From NCBI RefSeq assembly GCF_002280675.1, contig NZ_NCEN01000001.1:271505-335504 (forward strand): a stretch of DNA of 64,000 nt, read 5' to 3'. Each line of letters starts with the position of its first letter. The first letter of the stretch is position 1. The stretch is from Novosphingobium sp. 32-60-15 (lineage in GTDB: Bacteria; Pseudomonadota; Alphaproteobacteria; Sphingomonadales; Sphingomonadaceae). The notes below the pieces were generated by a model, which worked only from the letters and a program-made list of their open reading frames with translations, was not told the DNA's origin and did no database searches. Positions 18,413 through 29,010 of the stretch are shown in pieces. The position numbers were made by a program, and so were the translations under genes.

Positions 18413-19072
18413 TTACTTTTTTTCGAAAGCGACCGTGATGTTCAACTTCACGTCGTCCGACACGAACGGCAAGCCATACTTGATGTTAAAGTCTGACCGC
18501 TTGATTGCGGCAGTGCCGTGGAAGCCAAGCGTCGAGGCCTTGGTGAAGGGGTTGTTGCCCGCTCCGGCAAAAGTTGCAGCGATGGCGACCGGCTTCGTTA
18601 CGCCGTTCAGCGTCAGGTTACCGTTGATTGTTGCCGACATGCCGTCTGCCGCCGGTACAACGTCCGTGGAGACAAATGTGGCATCGGTTGGCGCTGCGCC
18701 GAAGAAATCGGCAGGTTTACCATCAGCGGCTGGTTTCAGCAGGTGCGAAGTAAGCCCGGGGCTGGCGGTCAGAACGTTGGAGACGGGGATTTTAACTGAA
18801 ACTTTGGCTGCGGCGGGATTGGCGGGATCTATTTCGAGCGTACCCGTTACGTCACCAAACAGGCCAAAGTAATCGTTGAAGCCAAAATGATTGACGTTCC
18901 ACGCGACGAGCGAATGGCCGGCATCGGCAGTGTAGATGCCTGCAACGACGCGGGTTTTGTCAGCTTTGCCGGGCACTTCCGGCATTTGGGCAAGCATCGG
19001 TGTGGCCGCGGCCACCAAGGCGAGTGGTAGCGCAATCTTTAATGCGCGAGGCATTTTGGGGAGGAAGGTCAC
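18413..19072 (-). CDS. YceI family periplasmic protein
   Basis: A 219-residue lipocalin-like periplasmic protein with an N-terminal signal peptide (hydrophobic KIALPLALVAAATPMLA, cleavage probably after AQ). The YceI core is recognisable: AGIYTADAGHSLVAWNVNH, then the repeated beta-strand pattern and final AAIKRSDFNIKYG with LNITVAFEK. Members bind isoprenoid-type lipids such as polyprenyl quinones; some are induced by pH or osmotic stress. I chose GTG 19072 because AGGAG precedes it by nine bases; the ATG at 19054 lacks such a site. A strong terminator follows. Confidence 0.88.
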   Translation of the reverse strand: MTFLPKMPRALKIALPLALVAAATPMLAQMPEVPGKADKTRVVAGIYTADAGHSLVAWNVNHFGFNDYFGLFGDVTGTLEIDPANPAAAKVSVKIPVSNVLTASPGLTSHLLKPAADGKPADFFGAAPTDATFVSTDVVPAADGMSATINGNLTLNGVTKPVAIAATFAGAGNNPFTKASTLGFHGTAAIKRSDFNIKYGLPFVSDDVKLNITVAFEKK

Positions 19073-19182
19073 GATGGGGGGCTCCTGACTCTGTTTAAGT
19101 AGCACAGAAATGCCGCACGCACGCCATTCGCACAAGAGAAGCTGTCGCTAATACTTTGTAACAGGTTGGCGACAAAGCGGTC

Positions 19183-19500
19183 TTAGCCGCAGCGCATCGT
19201 CAGGATTTGGCCGGTTTGATCAAGAATGACATTCAGGCGATTTTCCTGAAAGTCTTGAGTAATGACGGTGCCCGGCTTGATCCAGCGGATCCGTTCATGC
19301 CCGACTGCGGTTGCAACGGCTTTGCGAACAGCAGGTTCCGCGTCAGCGCCAACGAACCGCGAGATTACTTGCGATCCGCAACTATCAGGAGCTCGCGTGC
19401 CAGGTTTGGGCGGGGAAGGGCGTTGGCTCATTTCATCAGGAGCGCTGTAGCCCGAATGGGGATTGAGCGTGGCGGCCAAAAAAACGCCGCAGATCAACAT
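19183..19500 (-). CDS. Peptidase inhibitor I78 family protein, secreted
   Basis: A 105-residue protein with a signal peptide (MLICGVFLAATLNPHSGYS) and the I78 inhibitor signature in its C-terminal half: Cys-Gly in DSCGSQ, then RWIKPGTVITQDF, ENRLNVILD and a terminal RCG, giving the paired cysteines of the family. I78 proteins are small inhibitors of subtilisin- or chymotrypsin-like serine proteases; the target here is unknown. An upstream in-frame start exists at 19563, but the ATG at 19500 gives a proper signal peptide. Confidence 0.78.
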   Translation of the reverse strand: MLICGVFLAATLNPHSGYSAPDEMSQRPSPPKPGTRAPDSCGSQVISRFVGADAEPAVRKAVATAVGHERIRWIKPGTVITQDFQENRLNVILDQTGQILTMRCG

Positions 19501-19615
19501 TTTATACACGGTGCGAACCTTTGTTTTTGGGCATTCTCTCCAAAATGGAGGAATAGCAGCCAAAGCCAGTTCGTCTACCGCTTTCGTCGAGGTGACGTGT
19601 CTGTTCGTCGGAAAC

Positions 19616-19640
19616 GTGGCCCGCTTTACGGGCGGGCCAC
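19616..19640 (-). terminator. Hairpin after ilvC
   Basis: GTGGCCCGC and GCGGGCCAC form a perfect nine-pair stem with a seven-base loop 12 bases after the ilvC stop. No U-rich tract follows, so it may be a processing or stability hairpin rather than a true terminator. Confidence 0.5.
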
Positions 19641-19651
19641 GATCAATCCGA

Positions 19652-20797
<1,146 letters not shown>

Positions 20798-21316
20798 TCA
20801 GGCGGCTGATGCGCCCCGAACCATGCCAACGATGCCTGTCCGGCCAACTTCAACCAGTCCAAGCTCTTTCATTAAAGACACGAAGCTGTCGATCTTTTCA
20901 GGGGCACCGGTCAATTCAAAAATGAAGCTGGCGGTGGTCGTGTCTACCACTTTTGCGCGGAATACGTCAGCAAGGCGCAATGCCTCGACACGGTTCTCGC
21001 CCTTGCCCGAAACCTTGATCAGCGCCAGTTCGCGTTCTACGAACGGGCCGAGTTCGGTGAGGTCGGTGACCTTATGCACCGGCACAAGCCGTTCGAGTTG
21101 TGCGCGGATCTGGTCAATCACCGGTGGTGGACCGTGCGTTACGATCGTGATCCGGCTCAACTCATGGCCATCGGTTATGTCGGCCACGGTCAGGCTATCG
21201 ATGTTATAGCCGCGCGCGGTGAACAATCCGGCAATCTTGGCCAGAATGCCCGCTTCGTTGTCCACCGTAATGGTCAGAACGTGGCGCTCTTGCGCCTCTT
21301 CGTGCATGTGCATCAT
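20798..21316 (-). CDS. ilvH: Acetolactate synthase small (regulatory) subunit
   Basis: Regulatory subunit that confers valine feedback on acetolactate synthase. An ACT domain occupies about residues 12-85 with the valine-site segment DNEAGILAKIAGLFTARGYN, followed by the C-terminal ALS_ss domain. 172 residues is standard. It starts 12 bases after the ilvB stop. Two Met codons at the start (MMHMHEE) make the exact N-terminus uncertain by a few residues. Named ilvN in some annotations. Confidence 0.94.
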   Translation of the reverse strand: MMHMHEEAQERHVLTITVDNEAGILAKIAGLFTARGYNIDSLTVADITDGHELSRITIVTHGPPPVIDQIRAQLERLVPVHKVTDLTELGPFVERELALIKVSGKGENRVEALRLADVFRAKVVDTTTASFIFELTGAPEKIDSFVSLMKELGLVEVGRTGIVGMVRGASAA

Positions 21317-21328
21317 GTCAGGGCTTTC

Positions 21329-23077
21329 TTAGACCAGCGCCTTGGCTTCGTCGTCCATCGTGCCGGCAACCTCGTCCCCGTAAAGGATCATGTCGGTGTG
21401 CGCAGCGCCTGATGGAATCATCGGGAAGCAATTGGCTTCCTTTGAAACGAGGCAATCAACAAAGACCGGGCCGTCATGGTCGATCATCGCCTGGATGCCG
21501 GCGTCGAGTTCACTCAGGTCCGTAATGCGGATGCCCTTCCAGCCATAAGCCTCGGCCAGCTTCACGAAATCGGGCAGGCTATCGGAGTAGGAGTTGGAAT
21601 AGCGGCTTTCATAAGTGAGTTCCTGCCACTGGCGGACCATGCCCATCCATTCGTTGTTGAGCACGAACACTTTCACCGGCAAGCGATATTGCGTGGCCGT
21701 GCCCAGTTCCTGAATGTTCATCTGGATGGAAGCATCGCCTGCGATATCGATGACCAGGGCATCAGGAAAGCCCGCTTGCGCGCCGATGGCGGCAGGCAGG
21801 CCATAGCCCATCGTGCCAAGGCCGCCAGACGTGAGCCACTTGTTGGGCTTCATGAAGTGGAAGTATTGCGCTGCCCACATCTGATGCTGGCCAACTTCGG
21901 TGCTGATGATCGGCTCATGATGTTTGGTCAGCTCATACAGCCGTTCAACCGCCAGTTGAGGCATGATTTCAGCCGTCTTGCGCGGATAGCCAAGGCTCTT
22001 GCGTTCACGCCAGGTGTCTACTTGCGCAATCCACGCGGTAAGGTCTTGCGCCTTGTAGCCGCGTGTGTGCCATGCATCGATCAATTGTGCCAGAACCTTG
22101 CCGCAATCACCAATGACCGGCAGATCGACGCGCACCGTCTTGTTGATCGAGGCGCGATCAATATCGATGTGGATTTTCTTGGAGTTGGGCGAAAACGCAT
22201 CCAACCGGCCGGTTACGCGGTCATCAAAGCGCGCACCGATGCACACGACCAGATCGGCGCGGTTCATCGTCATATTGGCTTCGTATGTTCCGTGCATGCC
22301 CAGCATGCCCAACCACGCAGGATGGTCAGCCGGAAACGCACCAAGACCCATCAGTGTCGATGTAACAGGCGCGCCGACAAGGGTCTGCAATTCTTGCAGC
22401 AGCTTGGCGGCTTGTGGCCCTGAATTGATAACGCCGCCGCCAGTGTAGAAAACGGGCGCGCGGGCATTGGCGATCATTTCGATCGCTTGTTCGATTTCGC
22501 GAACGCCGCCTTCGGTCTGCGGATTGTAGCGGTTGCGCTGTTGCGGCGCGGCACCGCTCCACGCGGCCATTGCAATTTGCACGTCCTTGGGAATGTCGAT
22601 CACAACCGGGCCGGGGCGGCCTTCTGTGGCGATGCGGAATGCCTCATCAATGATCGTCGCGAGTTGCGCCGGGTCTTTGACCAGATAGTTGTGTTTGGTG
22701 CAGTGGCGCGTGATGCCGACGGTATCGGCTTCCTGAAACGCGTCCGAACCGATCAGGCCCGTAGGGACCTGTCCGGTGATGACAACCATCGGGATCGAAT
22801 CCATAAACGCATCGGCAATGCCAGTGACCGCGTTGGTAGCGCCGGGACCGGACGTTACCAGCACTACACCGGGCTTGCCGGTAGCGCGCGCATAGCCTTC
22901 GGCGGCATGGGCCGCGCCGGCTTCGTGACGCACAAGGATGTGGCGAATGCGTTCATCACCGAACAGCGCATCGTAAATCGGCAGCACTGCGCCGCCCGGA
23001 TAGCCGAATACAAACTCGACTCCCTTGGCAACGAGGCTTTCGACCAAGATTTCGGCGCCGCTGCGCTCGCTTGTCAC
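21329..23077 (-). CDS. ilvB: Acetolactate synthase large (catalytic) subunit
   Basis: ThDP-dependent enzyme that makes acetolactate or acetohydroxybutyrate from pyruvate. The catalytic Glu is in [20 protein letters not shown] context after [10 protein letters not shown], the FAD-binding middle domain is present, and the ThDP/Mg motif runs from [12 protein letters not shown] to [13 protein letters not shown] place the start at GTG 23077 ([13 protein letters not shown]), which has AAGGA nine bases upstream and gives 582 residues; the ATG at 23104 would add nine less typical residues. It is preceded by a terminator-like attenuator and forms an operon with ilvH and probably ilvC. Confidence 0.94.
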   Translation of the reverse strand: MTSERSGAEILVESLVAKGVEFVFGYPGGAVLPIYDALFGDERIRHILVRHEAGAAHAAEGYARATGKPGVVLVTSGPGATNAVTGIADAFMDSIPMVVITGQVPTGLIGSDAFQEADTVGITRHCTKHNYLVKDPAQLATIIDEAFRIATEGRPGPVVIDIPKDVQIAMAAWSGAAPQQRNRYNPQTEGGVREIEQAIEMIANARAPVFYTGGGVINSGPQAAKLLQELQTLVGAPVTSTLMGLGAFPADHPAWLGMLGMHGTYEANMTMNRADLVVCIGARFDDRVTGRLDAFSPNSKKIHIDIDRASINKTVRVDLPVIGDCGKVLAQLIDAWHTRGYKAQDLTAWIAQVDTWRERKSLGYPRKTAEIMPQLAVERLYELTKHHEPIISTEVGQHQMWAAQYFHFMKPNKWLTSGGLGTMGYGLPAAIGAQAGFPDALVIDIAGDASIQMNIQELGTATQYRLPVKVFVLNNEWMGMVRQWQELTYESRYSNSYSDSLPDFVKLAEAYGWKGIRITDLSELDAGIQAMIDHDGPVFVDCLVSKEANCFPMIPSGAAHTDMILYGDEVAGTMDDEAKALV

Positions 23078-23160
23078 GTCACGTAATCCTTCTGCCTGTC
23101 GCATTCGTTTGATCGTCGCATCTGTCCTGATGGGCCGATAGCCGCGACTGCGTGTATGCA

Positions 23161-23204
23161 AAACAAAAATTATCGGCCCGGTACAGGCTGGCTGCACCGG
23201 GCCG
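23161..23204 (-). terminator. Attenuator/terminator hairpin before ilvB
   Basis: On the minus strand CGGCCCGGT and ACCGGGCCG form a perfect nine-pair stem (23174-23182 with 23196-23204), extended by an inner three-pair stem, followed by ATTTTTGTTT. It lies 84 bases before ilvB. A seven-base segment GGCCGTC (23255-23261) can pair with GACGGCC at the stem base (23200-23206), a possible antiterminator. It could also simply end the miaA transcript. Confidence 0.72.
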
Positions 23205-23274
23205 TCTCTCCCCACTCGGGCATCCGCGTTGCGGACGCCGCAACAAGGACAATTGACGGCCTGCTACTTGACAT
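23170..23274 (-). CDS. Candidate leader peptide of ilvB (Ile-Val-Leu-Val run)
   Basis: A 34-codon frame starting with ATG at 23274 contains SIVLV (codons ATT GTC CTT GTT at 23242-23253), one of each regulatory amino acid of the pathway. It has no good Shine-Dalgarno and runs into the terminator stem, ending at the TAA just after it; a translating ribosome would therefore open the hairpin. Leader-peptide attenuation of ilvBN is known in Caulobacter. The true start codon and promoter are uncertain: a TTGACA box lies at 23284-23289, but its transcript might begin downstream of this ATG. Confidence 0.4.
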   Translation of the reverse strand: MSSSRPSIVLVAASATRMPEWGETARCSQPVPGR

Positions 23275-23293
23275 AAAATGCCATGTCAAGCGG

Positions 23294-24268
23294 CTATATG
23301 CGCAATAAACTTGCTACATGATCGGTGTCAATGGAATTTTCGTACGTTAAGCGGGGCCAAGTGCCGGGATTCTGGTTGTTCAGCCAAGTGTATTGCCGTT
23401 TGGCATAACGGCGGGTTGCCTGCTGACCGGCGGCGATAGCCTCGGATTGAGAGGCCTCGCCGCGACAATACATTCTGATTTCAGGAACACCGATGGCCCG
23501 CATAACAGGCATATCGTCGGGCAAGTTGCGCGCAAGCAGGGCTTCAACTTCAGCAATCGAGCCCCCTTGCCACATCAATTCAAACCGCAAATCGCAACGT
23601 TTATACAACCATTGGCGTTCAGGCAGGAGGATCAAAGGGTCAAGATCAACGCTGTCAGCGATCCCTCCGCTCAATTGCTTCTGCCAGTGGGCAAGCGAAT
23701 GGCCGGTAGAGCGGATAACCTCCAGTGCGCGTGTCACACGCTGGGTATCTGCAGGGGCGAGCAGCGCTGCGCGTGCCGGGTCTTCGTTCTGCAGGGCTTT
23801 GTAAGTTTGCTCCTGCGGCATTGTGCGGACCTCAGCCCGGATGACGGGGTCAATTTCCGGCACTGGTGCAATGCCATCCAACAAGGTGCGTATATAAAGG
23901 CCCGTCCCGCCAACAAGGATCGGCAATGCCCCGCGCGCATGCGCCGCCGCTATTTCGCGTTTGGCGGCGTTGGCCCAGTCCGCTGCGGAGCAAGCCTGTG
24001 CTCCGTCCCATGCGCCGTACAGCACATGGGGCACGCCTTGCATCTCATCGTCGGATGGTCGTGCGCTGAGGACGCGCAAATCGGCATAGACTTGTGCGCT
24101 GTCGGCGTTGACGATGACGGCCTCTCGTCCGTCGGTCATCGCTCGCAAAGCAAGTTTTACCGCGAGATCGCTCTTGCCGCTGGCGGTCGGCCCTGCGATT
24201 AGCGCGAGCCTTGGCCGTTCGGTCCCCAAACTCACGCTTACGCTTTCAAAGGAATTCTCGGTGATCAT
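23294..24268 (-). CDS. miaA: tRNA dimethylallyltransferase MiaA
   Basis: Adds an isopentenyl group to A37 of tRNAs reading UNN codons. The P-loop GPTASGKSD is at about residues 24-32 and NADSAQVYADL follows as in the family; the central insertion and C-terminal RRYAKRQYTWLNNQ motif are present. 324 residues is normal. The ATG at 24268 overlaps the divergent serB start by eight bases. A GTG at 24235 is an alternative start that would avoid the overlap, but no clear ribosome site supports it. Confidence 0.92.
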   Translation of the reverse strand: MITENSFESVSVSLGTERPRLALIAGPTASGKSDLAVKLALRAMTDGREAVIVNADSAQVYADLRVLSARPSDDEMQGVPHVLYGAWDGAQACSAADWANAAKREIAAAHARGALPILVGGTGLYIRTLLDGIAPVPEIDPVIRAEVRTMPQEQTYKALQNEDPARAALLAPADTQRVTRALEVIRSTGHSLAHWQKQLSGGIADSVDLDPLILLPERQWLYKRCDLRFELMWQGGSIAEVEALLARNLPDDMPVMRAIGVPEIRMYCRGEASQSEAIAAGQQATRRYAKRQYTWLNNQNPGTWPRLTYENSIDTDHVASLLRI

Positions 24269-25145
24269 CGCGCGGTTGATAGCAGACCCTGAGACGCTTG
24301 GTGACAATCTTGCGCTCGCCATGGAAATGATCGAGGCGCGCGATTGGGAAGTGGCAGGCGCAGGCATGCTCGACACCTGCGAAGATGTGTTGGAACTTGA
24401 GGTGCTTGAAGGCGATCCTGTGGGGATTCGCAGCATCCTTGATCAATGCTTCCCGACAAGCGATTTGCTGTTGTCGCAAGGTTTGATTGATGTACCGGGC
24501 CTGTTCGTTTCCGACATGGATTCAACCATGATCGGTCAGGAATGCATTGACGAACTGGCTGATTTTGCCGGTCTGAAAGGCCGCATCGCCGCGATCACCG
24601 AACGCGCGATGCAAGGCGAACTCGATTTCGAATCGGCGCTGCGTGAGCGGGTGGGCTTGTTGAAAGACTTGCCCGAGGTTGCAATCCGCCAGTGCCTGGA
24701 TGAACGGATCCAGCCGATGTCTGGCGCACGGACGCTGGTTTCCACCTTGAAGGCGCGCGGATGTCATACAGTGTTGGTGACGGGCGGTTTCCATTCCTTT
24801 GCTGATCCCGTGGCCGAATTGCTTGGCTTTGAACGTGTGGTTGGGAACCGTCTGGGATTGCATGATGGTGTGCTCACTGGCGGCCTGGTGGGTGGAATCG
24901 TTGACAGTGCGGTGAAGAAGCAAGTGCTGCTTGAAGAGTCGGCTCGGCTGGGGGAGGGCGTGTTGAGCCTCGCCACCGGCGATGGCGCAAATGACATTCC
25001 AATGATTGAGGCCGCCCATTTCGGCATTGCTTACCGCGCCAAACCAAAGGCCCGCGCTGCGGCGGACGGCTGGATTGATCGTGGTGATCTGACTTCGATC
25101 CTTTCCCTTCTGGGCATAGGCCGCGAAGACTGGGTGTTGGATTGA
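24261..25145 (+). CDS. serB: Phosphoserine phosphatase SerB
   Basis: Haloacid-dehalogenase family enzyme that releases serine from phosphoserine. The catalytic motif VSDMDSTM has Asp85 and Asp87; motif II LVTGGFHSF and motif III/IV GDGANDIPM are intact. The N-terminal 80 residues resemble the ACT-like regulatory part of SerB proteins. I chose GTG at 24261, preceded by AAAGGAA; a longer open frame exists upstream but lies within miaA on the other strand. 294 residues is typical. Confidence 0.94.
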   Translation: MIIARLIADPETLGDNLALAMEMIEARDWEVAGAGMLDTCEDVLELEVLEGDPVGIRSILDQCFPTSDLLLSQGLIDVPGLFVSDMDSTMIGQECIDELADFAGLKGRIAAITERAMQGELDFESALRERVGLLKDLPEVAIRQCLDERIQPMSGARTLVSTLKARGCHTVLVTGGFHSFADPVAELLGFERVVGNRLGLHDGVLTGGLVGGIVDSAVKKQVLLEESARLGEGVLSLATGDGANDIPMIEAAHFGIAYRAKPKARAAADGWIDRGDLTSILSLLGIGREDWVLD

Positions 25146-25202
25146 CGGAGTATTTACACTCCTGTTAGTATGATCATGTCGAGGTGAACGGGAGAATACG
25201 CC

Positions 25203-26015
25203 GTGAATGCTATGACCGGCGCGCTGCAAGCCGACTTGCCGATATATGATGAACGCCGTCCTGAACTTCGGCTGCGTCCCGCCAATGCGTGGCGGCATTT
25301 CCAGAACCTGATGAAAGATAAGGAAAACACCGAAGAGGTGTTCCATATCTTTGAATCGCTGCCCTGGCGCAATTTGCGACCATCGGCAGAGCGCTTCCTC
25401 CGTTCCGCGTGGGGGCAGGCGTTGCGCGCAAAAGAGCCAAACCTGCCAACGCTTCTCGATGATCACGCAGCGCTGCGCCGGACGCCTGCCGGATCACTTG
25501 CGCATGCTTACTGCGATTTCATGGAGCGCGAAGGGCTGACTGCGCAAGGTTTGGTCGACGAATTTGACAAGTTTGCGCAGCACCACGAAAAGTTTGAAGA
25601 CCAGTTTCGCTGGTATCTGAACCGTATGCGCGACGTGCATGATATGCTGCACGTGTTGACCGGTTATGGCCGTGATGCGCTTGGAGAAGCATGCGTTTTG
25701 GCATTCACGTATAGCCAGCAGCCTTCGCCGGCGCATTTGTTCATTGGTTATATGGCGGGCCTGAACATCCGCAAGCAGGTGCGCAGCAATGCACCAGTGA
25801 TCAAAGCGGTTAGCGAAGGGAAGCGCTTGGGCAAGGCGTGTCCACGCTTGTGCGAGCAATCAATCACAGACTTGCTGCCGCTTCCTCTTGAGGACGTGCG
25901 GCGCAAGTTGAACATTACGCCGGCGGTCCACTATCAACAGGCCCATGCCAGATGGGCACAGATCGGCGTTGATCCGTATGATTTACTGGGAAAAAACCTG
26001 AAGAAAGCAGCCTAG
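25203..26015 (+). CDS. Coq4-family ubiquinone biosynthesis protein
   Basis: A 270-residue member of the Coq4 family, which helps ubiquinone assembly and in recent work has been linked to ring C1 decarboxylation/hydroxylation. The metal motif HDxxHx11E is intact: His146-Asp147-Met-Leu-His150 and Glu162 in GEACVLAF. The protein also has the conserved SPAHLFIGYM helix. Start GTG at 25203. It is monocistronic between serB and the convergent purL; three bases separate it from the purL stop. Confidence 0.88.
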   Translation: MNAMTGALQADLPIYDERRPELRLRPANAWRHFQNLMKDKENTEEVFHIFESLPWRNLRPSAERFLRSAWGQALRAKEPNLPTLLDDHAALRRTPAGSLAHAYCDFMEREGLTAQGLVDEFDKFAQHHEKFEDQFRWYLNRMRDVHDMLHVLTGYGRDALGEACVLAFTYSQQPSPAHLFIGYMAGLNIRKQVRSNAPVIKAVSEGKRLGKACPRLCEQSITDLLPLPLEDVRRKLNITPAVHYQQAHARWAQIGVDPYDLLGKNLKKAA

Positions 26016-26018
26016 CGC

Positions 26019-28217
26019 TTAGATCCTCCCCGAAGCAAGTTCGGGGAGGGCCTGAACTGAACCTTCCATCCAGTCGCGGAAGAAGGCTTCGTTGGCTTCG
26101 CGCAAGGTGGCGAGTTCCACGCCTGCGATTTGCGTTCCGCCAACGGTGCCAATCCGGATCGCATCTTCAAGCACTTCGTTGGGTGCAGATGTGACGATGT
26201 AGCGCGACTGGTCTTCACCGAAGGCTTTGGCAGTGTCCAGTTCGATGGTCAGCGTGCAACCCTTGTTGCTCGCCAGCGCCATTTCCGTCAACGCCACGAG
26301 CAGACCGCCATCGGAGATGTCATGCACGGCGGTCAATTTGCCCGAAGCAATCCAATCACGGATCAATTCGCCGTTTTTGCGTTCAACTACTAGATCAACC
26401 TTGGGGGCGTCCCCTGCTTCACGGCCTGCAATTTCGCGCAAATAAAGTGATTGGCCAAGGTGCGTGCCTTCGCCGCCGACCAGCCAAATGGCATCGCCGT
26501 TGTTCTTGAAGGCGATTGTGGTCATGATTTCGTGATCAAGCATCAAGCCGACGCCGCCAATGGCAGGCGTTGGAAGAATGGCCGATCCGCCACCGGTAGC
26601 CTTCGACTCGTTGTAGAGCGAGACGTTGCCCGACACGATCGGGTAATCGAGCGCGCGACATGCATCGCCCATGCCTTCAAGCGCTTGGACGATTTGAGCC
26701 ATGATTTCGGGGCGCTGGGGGTTGGCAAAGTTCAGGCAATTGGTGATTGCCAGTGGACGCGCGCCAACCGCACAGATGTTGCGATAGGTTTCGGCCACAG
26801 CCTGTTTGCCGCCTTCGTAGGGATCGGCGTAGCAATAGCGGGGGCTGCAATCGGTGCTCATGGCGAGCGCTTTTTGAGTGCCGTGAATGCGCACAACTGC
26901 CGCATCGCCACCTGATTTTTGCAGCGTATCTGCGCCAACCTGACTGTCGTATTGTTCGAAAATCCAGCGGCGGTTGGCAAGATCGGGGCAGCCGATCAGC
27001 TTGACGAGGTCTGCGCCTAGATCGGCGCTTTCCGCCACGCTGCCGAGCGGCGCGACATTGGCCCATGCCTTGTAATCAACAAGGCTGAGGGCCGGACGAT
27101 CATAGAGCGGGGCGTCTTCAGCGAGCGGTCCGAGTGGTATGTCGCACACGGTTTCGCCTTTGAAAGTCAGCACCATGTGGCCGGTGTCCGTCACTTCGCC
27201 GATCACGGCAAAGTCCAGTTCCCACTTCTTGAAGATCGCCTCGGCCATCGGCTCTTTGCCGGGCTTGAGCACCATGAGCATGCGCTCCTGGCTTTCCGAG
27301 AGCATCATTTCGTAAGGCGTCATGCCCTCTTCGCGGCAGGGTACCATATCCATGTTGAGGATGATGCCAGCCTTGCCGTTTGTCGCCATTTCAACAGACG
27401 ATGAGGTAAGGCCGGCTGCGCCCATGTCCTGAATGGCCACGATCGCATCGGTTGCCATCAGTTCAAGGCAGGCTTCGATCAGCAGCTTTTCGGTAAACGG
27501 ATCGCCCACTTGCACGGTTGGGCGCTTCGCTTCGGAATCTTCACCAAAATCTGCGCTGGCCATGGTGGCGCCGTGGATGCCATCGCGTCCGGTCTTTGAA
27601 CCAACGTAGACGATGGGGTTCCCAAGGCCGGTCGCGGCGGAATAGAAGATCTTGTCCTGATCGGCGACGCCCACGGTCATTGCGTTGACAAGGATATTTC
27701 CGTCATATGCGGGGTGGAAATTGGTTTCACCACCGACAGTCGGGACGCCCACGCAATTGCCATAGCCACCAATGCCCGCAACCACGCCTTGGACAAGGTG
27801 CTTCATCTTGGGGTGGTCGGGACGGCCGAATCGCAGGGCGTTCATGTTCGCTACAGGCCGCGCGCCCATGGTGAACACATCGCGCAAGATGCCGCCAACA
27901 CCCGTTGCAGCACCCTGATAGGGTTCAATGTACGACGGGTGGTTGTGGCTTTCCATCTTGAAGATGGCGGCTTGGCCATCGCCAATGTCGATAACGCCTG
28001 CGTTTTCGCCAGGTCCGCAAATCACCCAAGGTGCGCTGGTGGGCAGCTTTTTAAGGTGGATGCGGCTTGATTTATAAGAGCAATGCTCTGACCACATGAC
28101 CGAAAATATGCCGAGTTCGACAAGGTTCGGTTCACGACCAAGCGCGTGCAGGACGCGCTGGAATTCGTCTTCGGACAGGCCATGGGCGGCTACGACATCT
28201 GCGGTGATCTCGGACAT
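26019..28217 (-). CDS. purL: Phosphoribosylformylglycinamidine synthase subunit PurL
   Basis: Large subunit of FGAM synthase in purine synthesis. At 732 residues it is the small PurL type that needs separate PurQ and PurS subunits (not in this window). The catalytic His is in [13 protein letters not shown] near residue 50, the ATP segment [15 protein letters not shown] follows, and both AIRS halves are present (MGAAGLTSS and [10 protein letters not shown]). It is convergent with the Coq4 gene, and its start region is clean. Confidence 0.95.
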   Translation of the reverse strand: MSEITADVVAAHGLSEDEFQRVLHALGREPNLVELGIFSVMWSEHCSYKSSRIHLKKLPTSAPWVICGPGENAGVIDIGDGQAAIFKMESHNHPSYIEPYQGAATGVGGILRDVFTMGARPVANMNALRFGRPDHPKMKHLVQGVVAGIGGYGNCVGVPTVGGETNFHPAYDGNILVNAMTVGVADQDKIFYSAATGLGNPIVYVGSKTGRDGIHGATMASADFGEDSEAKRPTVQVGDPFTEKLLIEACLELMATDAIVAIQDMGAAGLTSSSVEMATNGKAGIILNMDMVPCREEGMTPYEMMLSESQERMLMVLKPGKEPMAEAIFKKWELDFAVIGEVTDTGHMVLTFKGETVCDIPLGPLAEDAPLYDRPALSLVDYKAWANVAPLGSVAESADLGADLVKLIGCPDLANRRWIFEQYDSQVGADTLQKSGGDAAVVRIHGTQKALAMSTDCSPRYCYADPYEGGKQAVAETYRNICAVGARPLAITNCLNFANPQRPEIMAQIVQALEGMGDACRALDYPIVSGNVSLYNESKATGGGSAILPTPAIGGVGLMLDHEIMTTIAFKNNGDAIWLVGGEGTHLGQSLYLREIAGREAGDAPKVDLVVERKNGELIRDWIASGKLTAVHDISDGGLLVALTEMALASNKGCTLTIELDTAKAFGEDQSRYIVTSAPNEVLEDAIRIGTVGGTQIAGVELATLREANEAFFRDWMEGSVQALPELASGRI

Positions 28218-28275
28218 GGCCCGCGCCTTAGCGAGGGCTGCGCAAAGTGGCTAGTCTTAACCTGCAAAGGCCGTC

Positions 28276-28674
28276 TTAACCTGCAAACTTGGTTGCAGCC
28301 CATGTTGCTGCAGTCGCGGTAACGGCGGTGGCAAAAGTGCCCCAGATGACGTCAATGATCGTCACATGGATCGGCCAACGCGCCAAGACAGCCTGACTGG
28401 TAAGGTCATATGTCATGTAACACATGGCCCCCAACACCGCTCCATTCAGCGCCGCGGCGCCAAGCCCTAGAGTCAGGCCGGGGCGCACCGCGAACCACAT
28501 CATGCCCGCCAGATAAAGCACATAGAACACGAGCGCCGGGGCGATGCGGAACGTGGGGGCAAGAAGATCACCCAAAGCGGGGCGATAAAGCTTGGATCCG
28601 GCCCAGCCGAGCCAGACAGCGTCGAGCGCACCGAACACCACAGCGGCTGCGATATAAGCGATCAAATACTGCAT
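28276..28674 (-). CDS. DUF2177 family membrane protein
   Basis: A 132-residue polytopic protein with about four membrane helices, beginning MQYLIAYIAAAVVFGALDAVWL. The Asp in FGALDAVWLGW and the CYMTYDLTSQAVL segment match DUF2177 (also seen as YndM-like), whose function is unknown. GGAGG lies 11 bases before the ATG at 28674, so I reject a longer start at 28749. It is divergent from xseB; the gap between the two starts is 73 bases. Confidence 0.8.
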   Translation of the reverse strand: MQYLIAYIAAAVVFGALDAVWLGWAGSKLYRPALGDLLAPTFRIAPALVFYVLYLAGMMWFAVRPGLTLGLGAAALNGAVLGAMCYMTYDLTSQAVLARWPIHVTIIDVIWGTFATAVTATAATWAATKFAG

Positions 28675-28747
28675 GGTGTGGGCAACCTCCCTGACAACTT
28701 CTTTTCCAAGCTTGACCCGCCCCCCGTGCCCCGTCAATGCTGCCCAC

Positions 28748-28999
28748 ATGGGAATGGCACCGGAAATCGCGAACCTCAGCTTTGAAGAGGCCCTGAAAGA
28801 ACTCGAATCTGTCGTCAGGCGGCTCGAAAGTGGCGAGGCACCGCTCGACGAATCGATTGAGCTTTACGCCAAAGGCGATGCGCTCCGTGCGCATTGCCAG
28901 GCGAGGCTCGATTCAGCGCAAGCCCGGATTGAGGCGATTGTCGCAGACCGTGATGGCAAAGCGCAGGGCTTGCGTCCGTTTGATGAAGCAGCAGGTTAA
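28748..28999 (+). CDS. xseB: Exodeoxyribonuclease VII small subunit
   Basis: Small subunit of the nuclease that degrades single-stranded DNA into oligonucleotides with XseA. The 83-residue helical protein has the signature FEEALKELESVVRRLESGE followed by LDESIELYAKGDALR, typical of XseB. An ATG six bases later (28754) is an equally possible start. It is followed by ispA, as in many proteobacteria, with an 11-bp gap. Confidence 0.9.
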   Translation: MGMAPEIANLSFEEALKELESVVRRLESGEAPLDESIELYAKGDALRAHCQARLDSAQARIEAIVADRDGKAQGLRPFDEAAG

Positions 29000-29010
29000 G
29001 GGGCTAAGCC

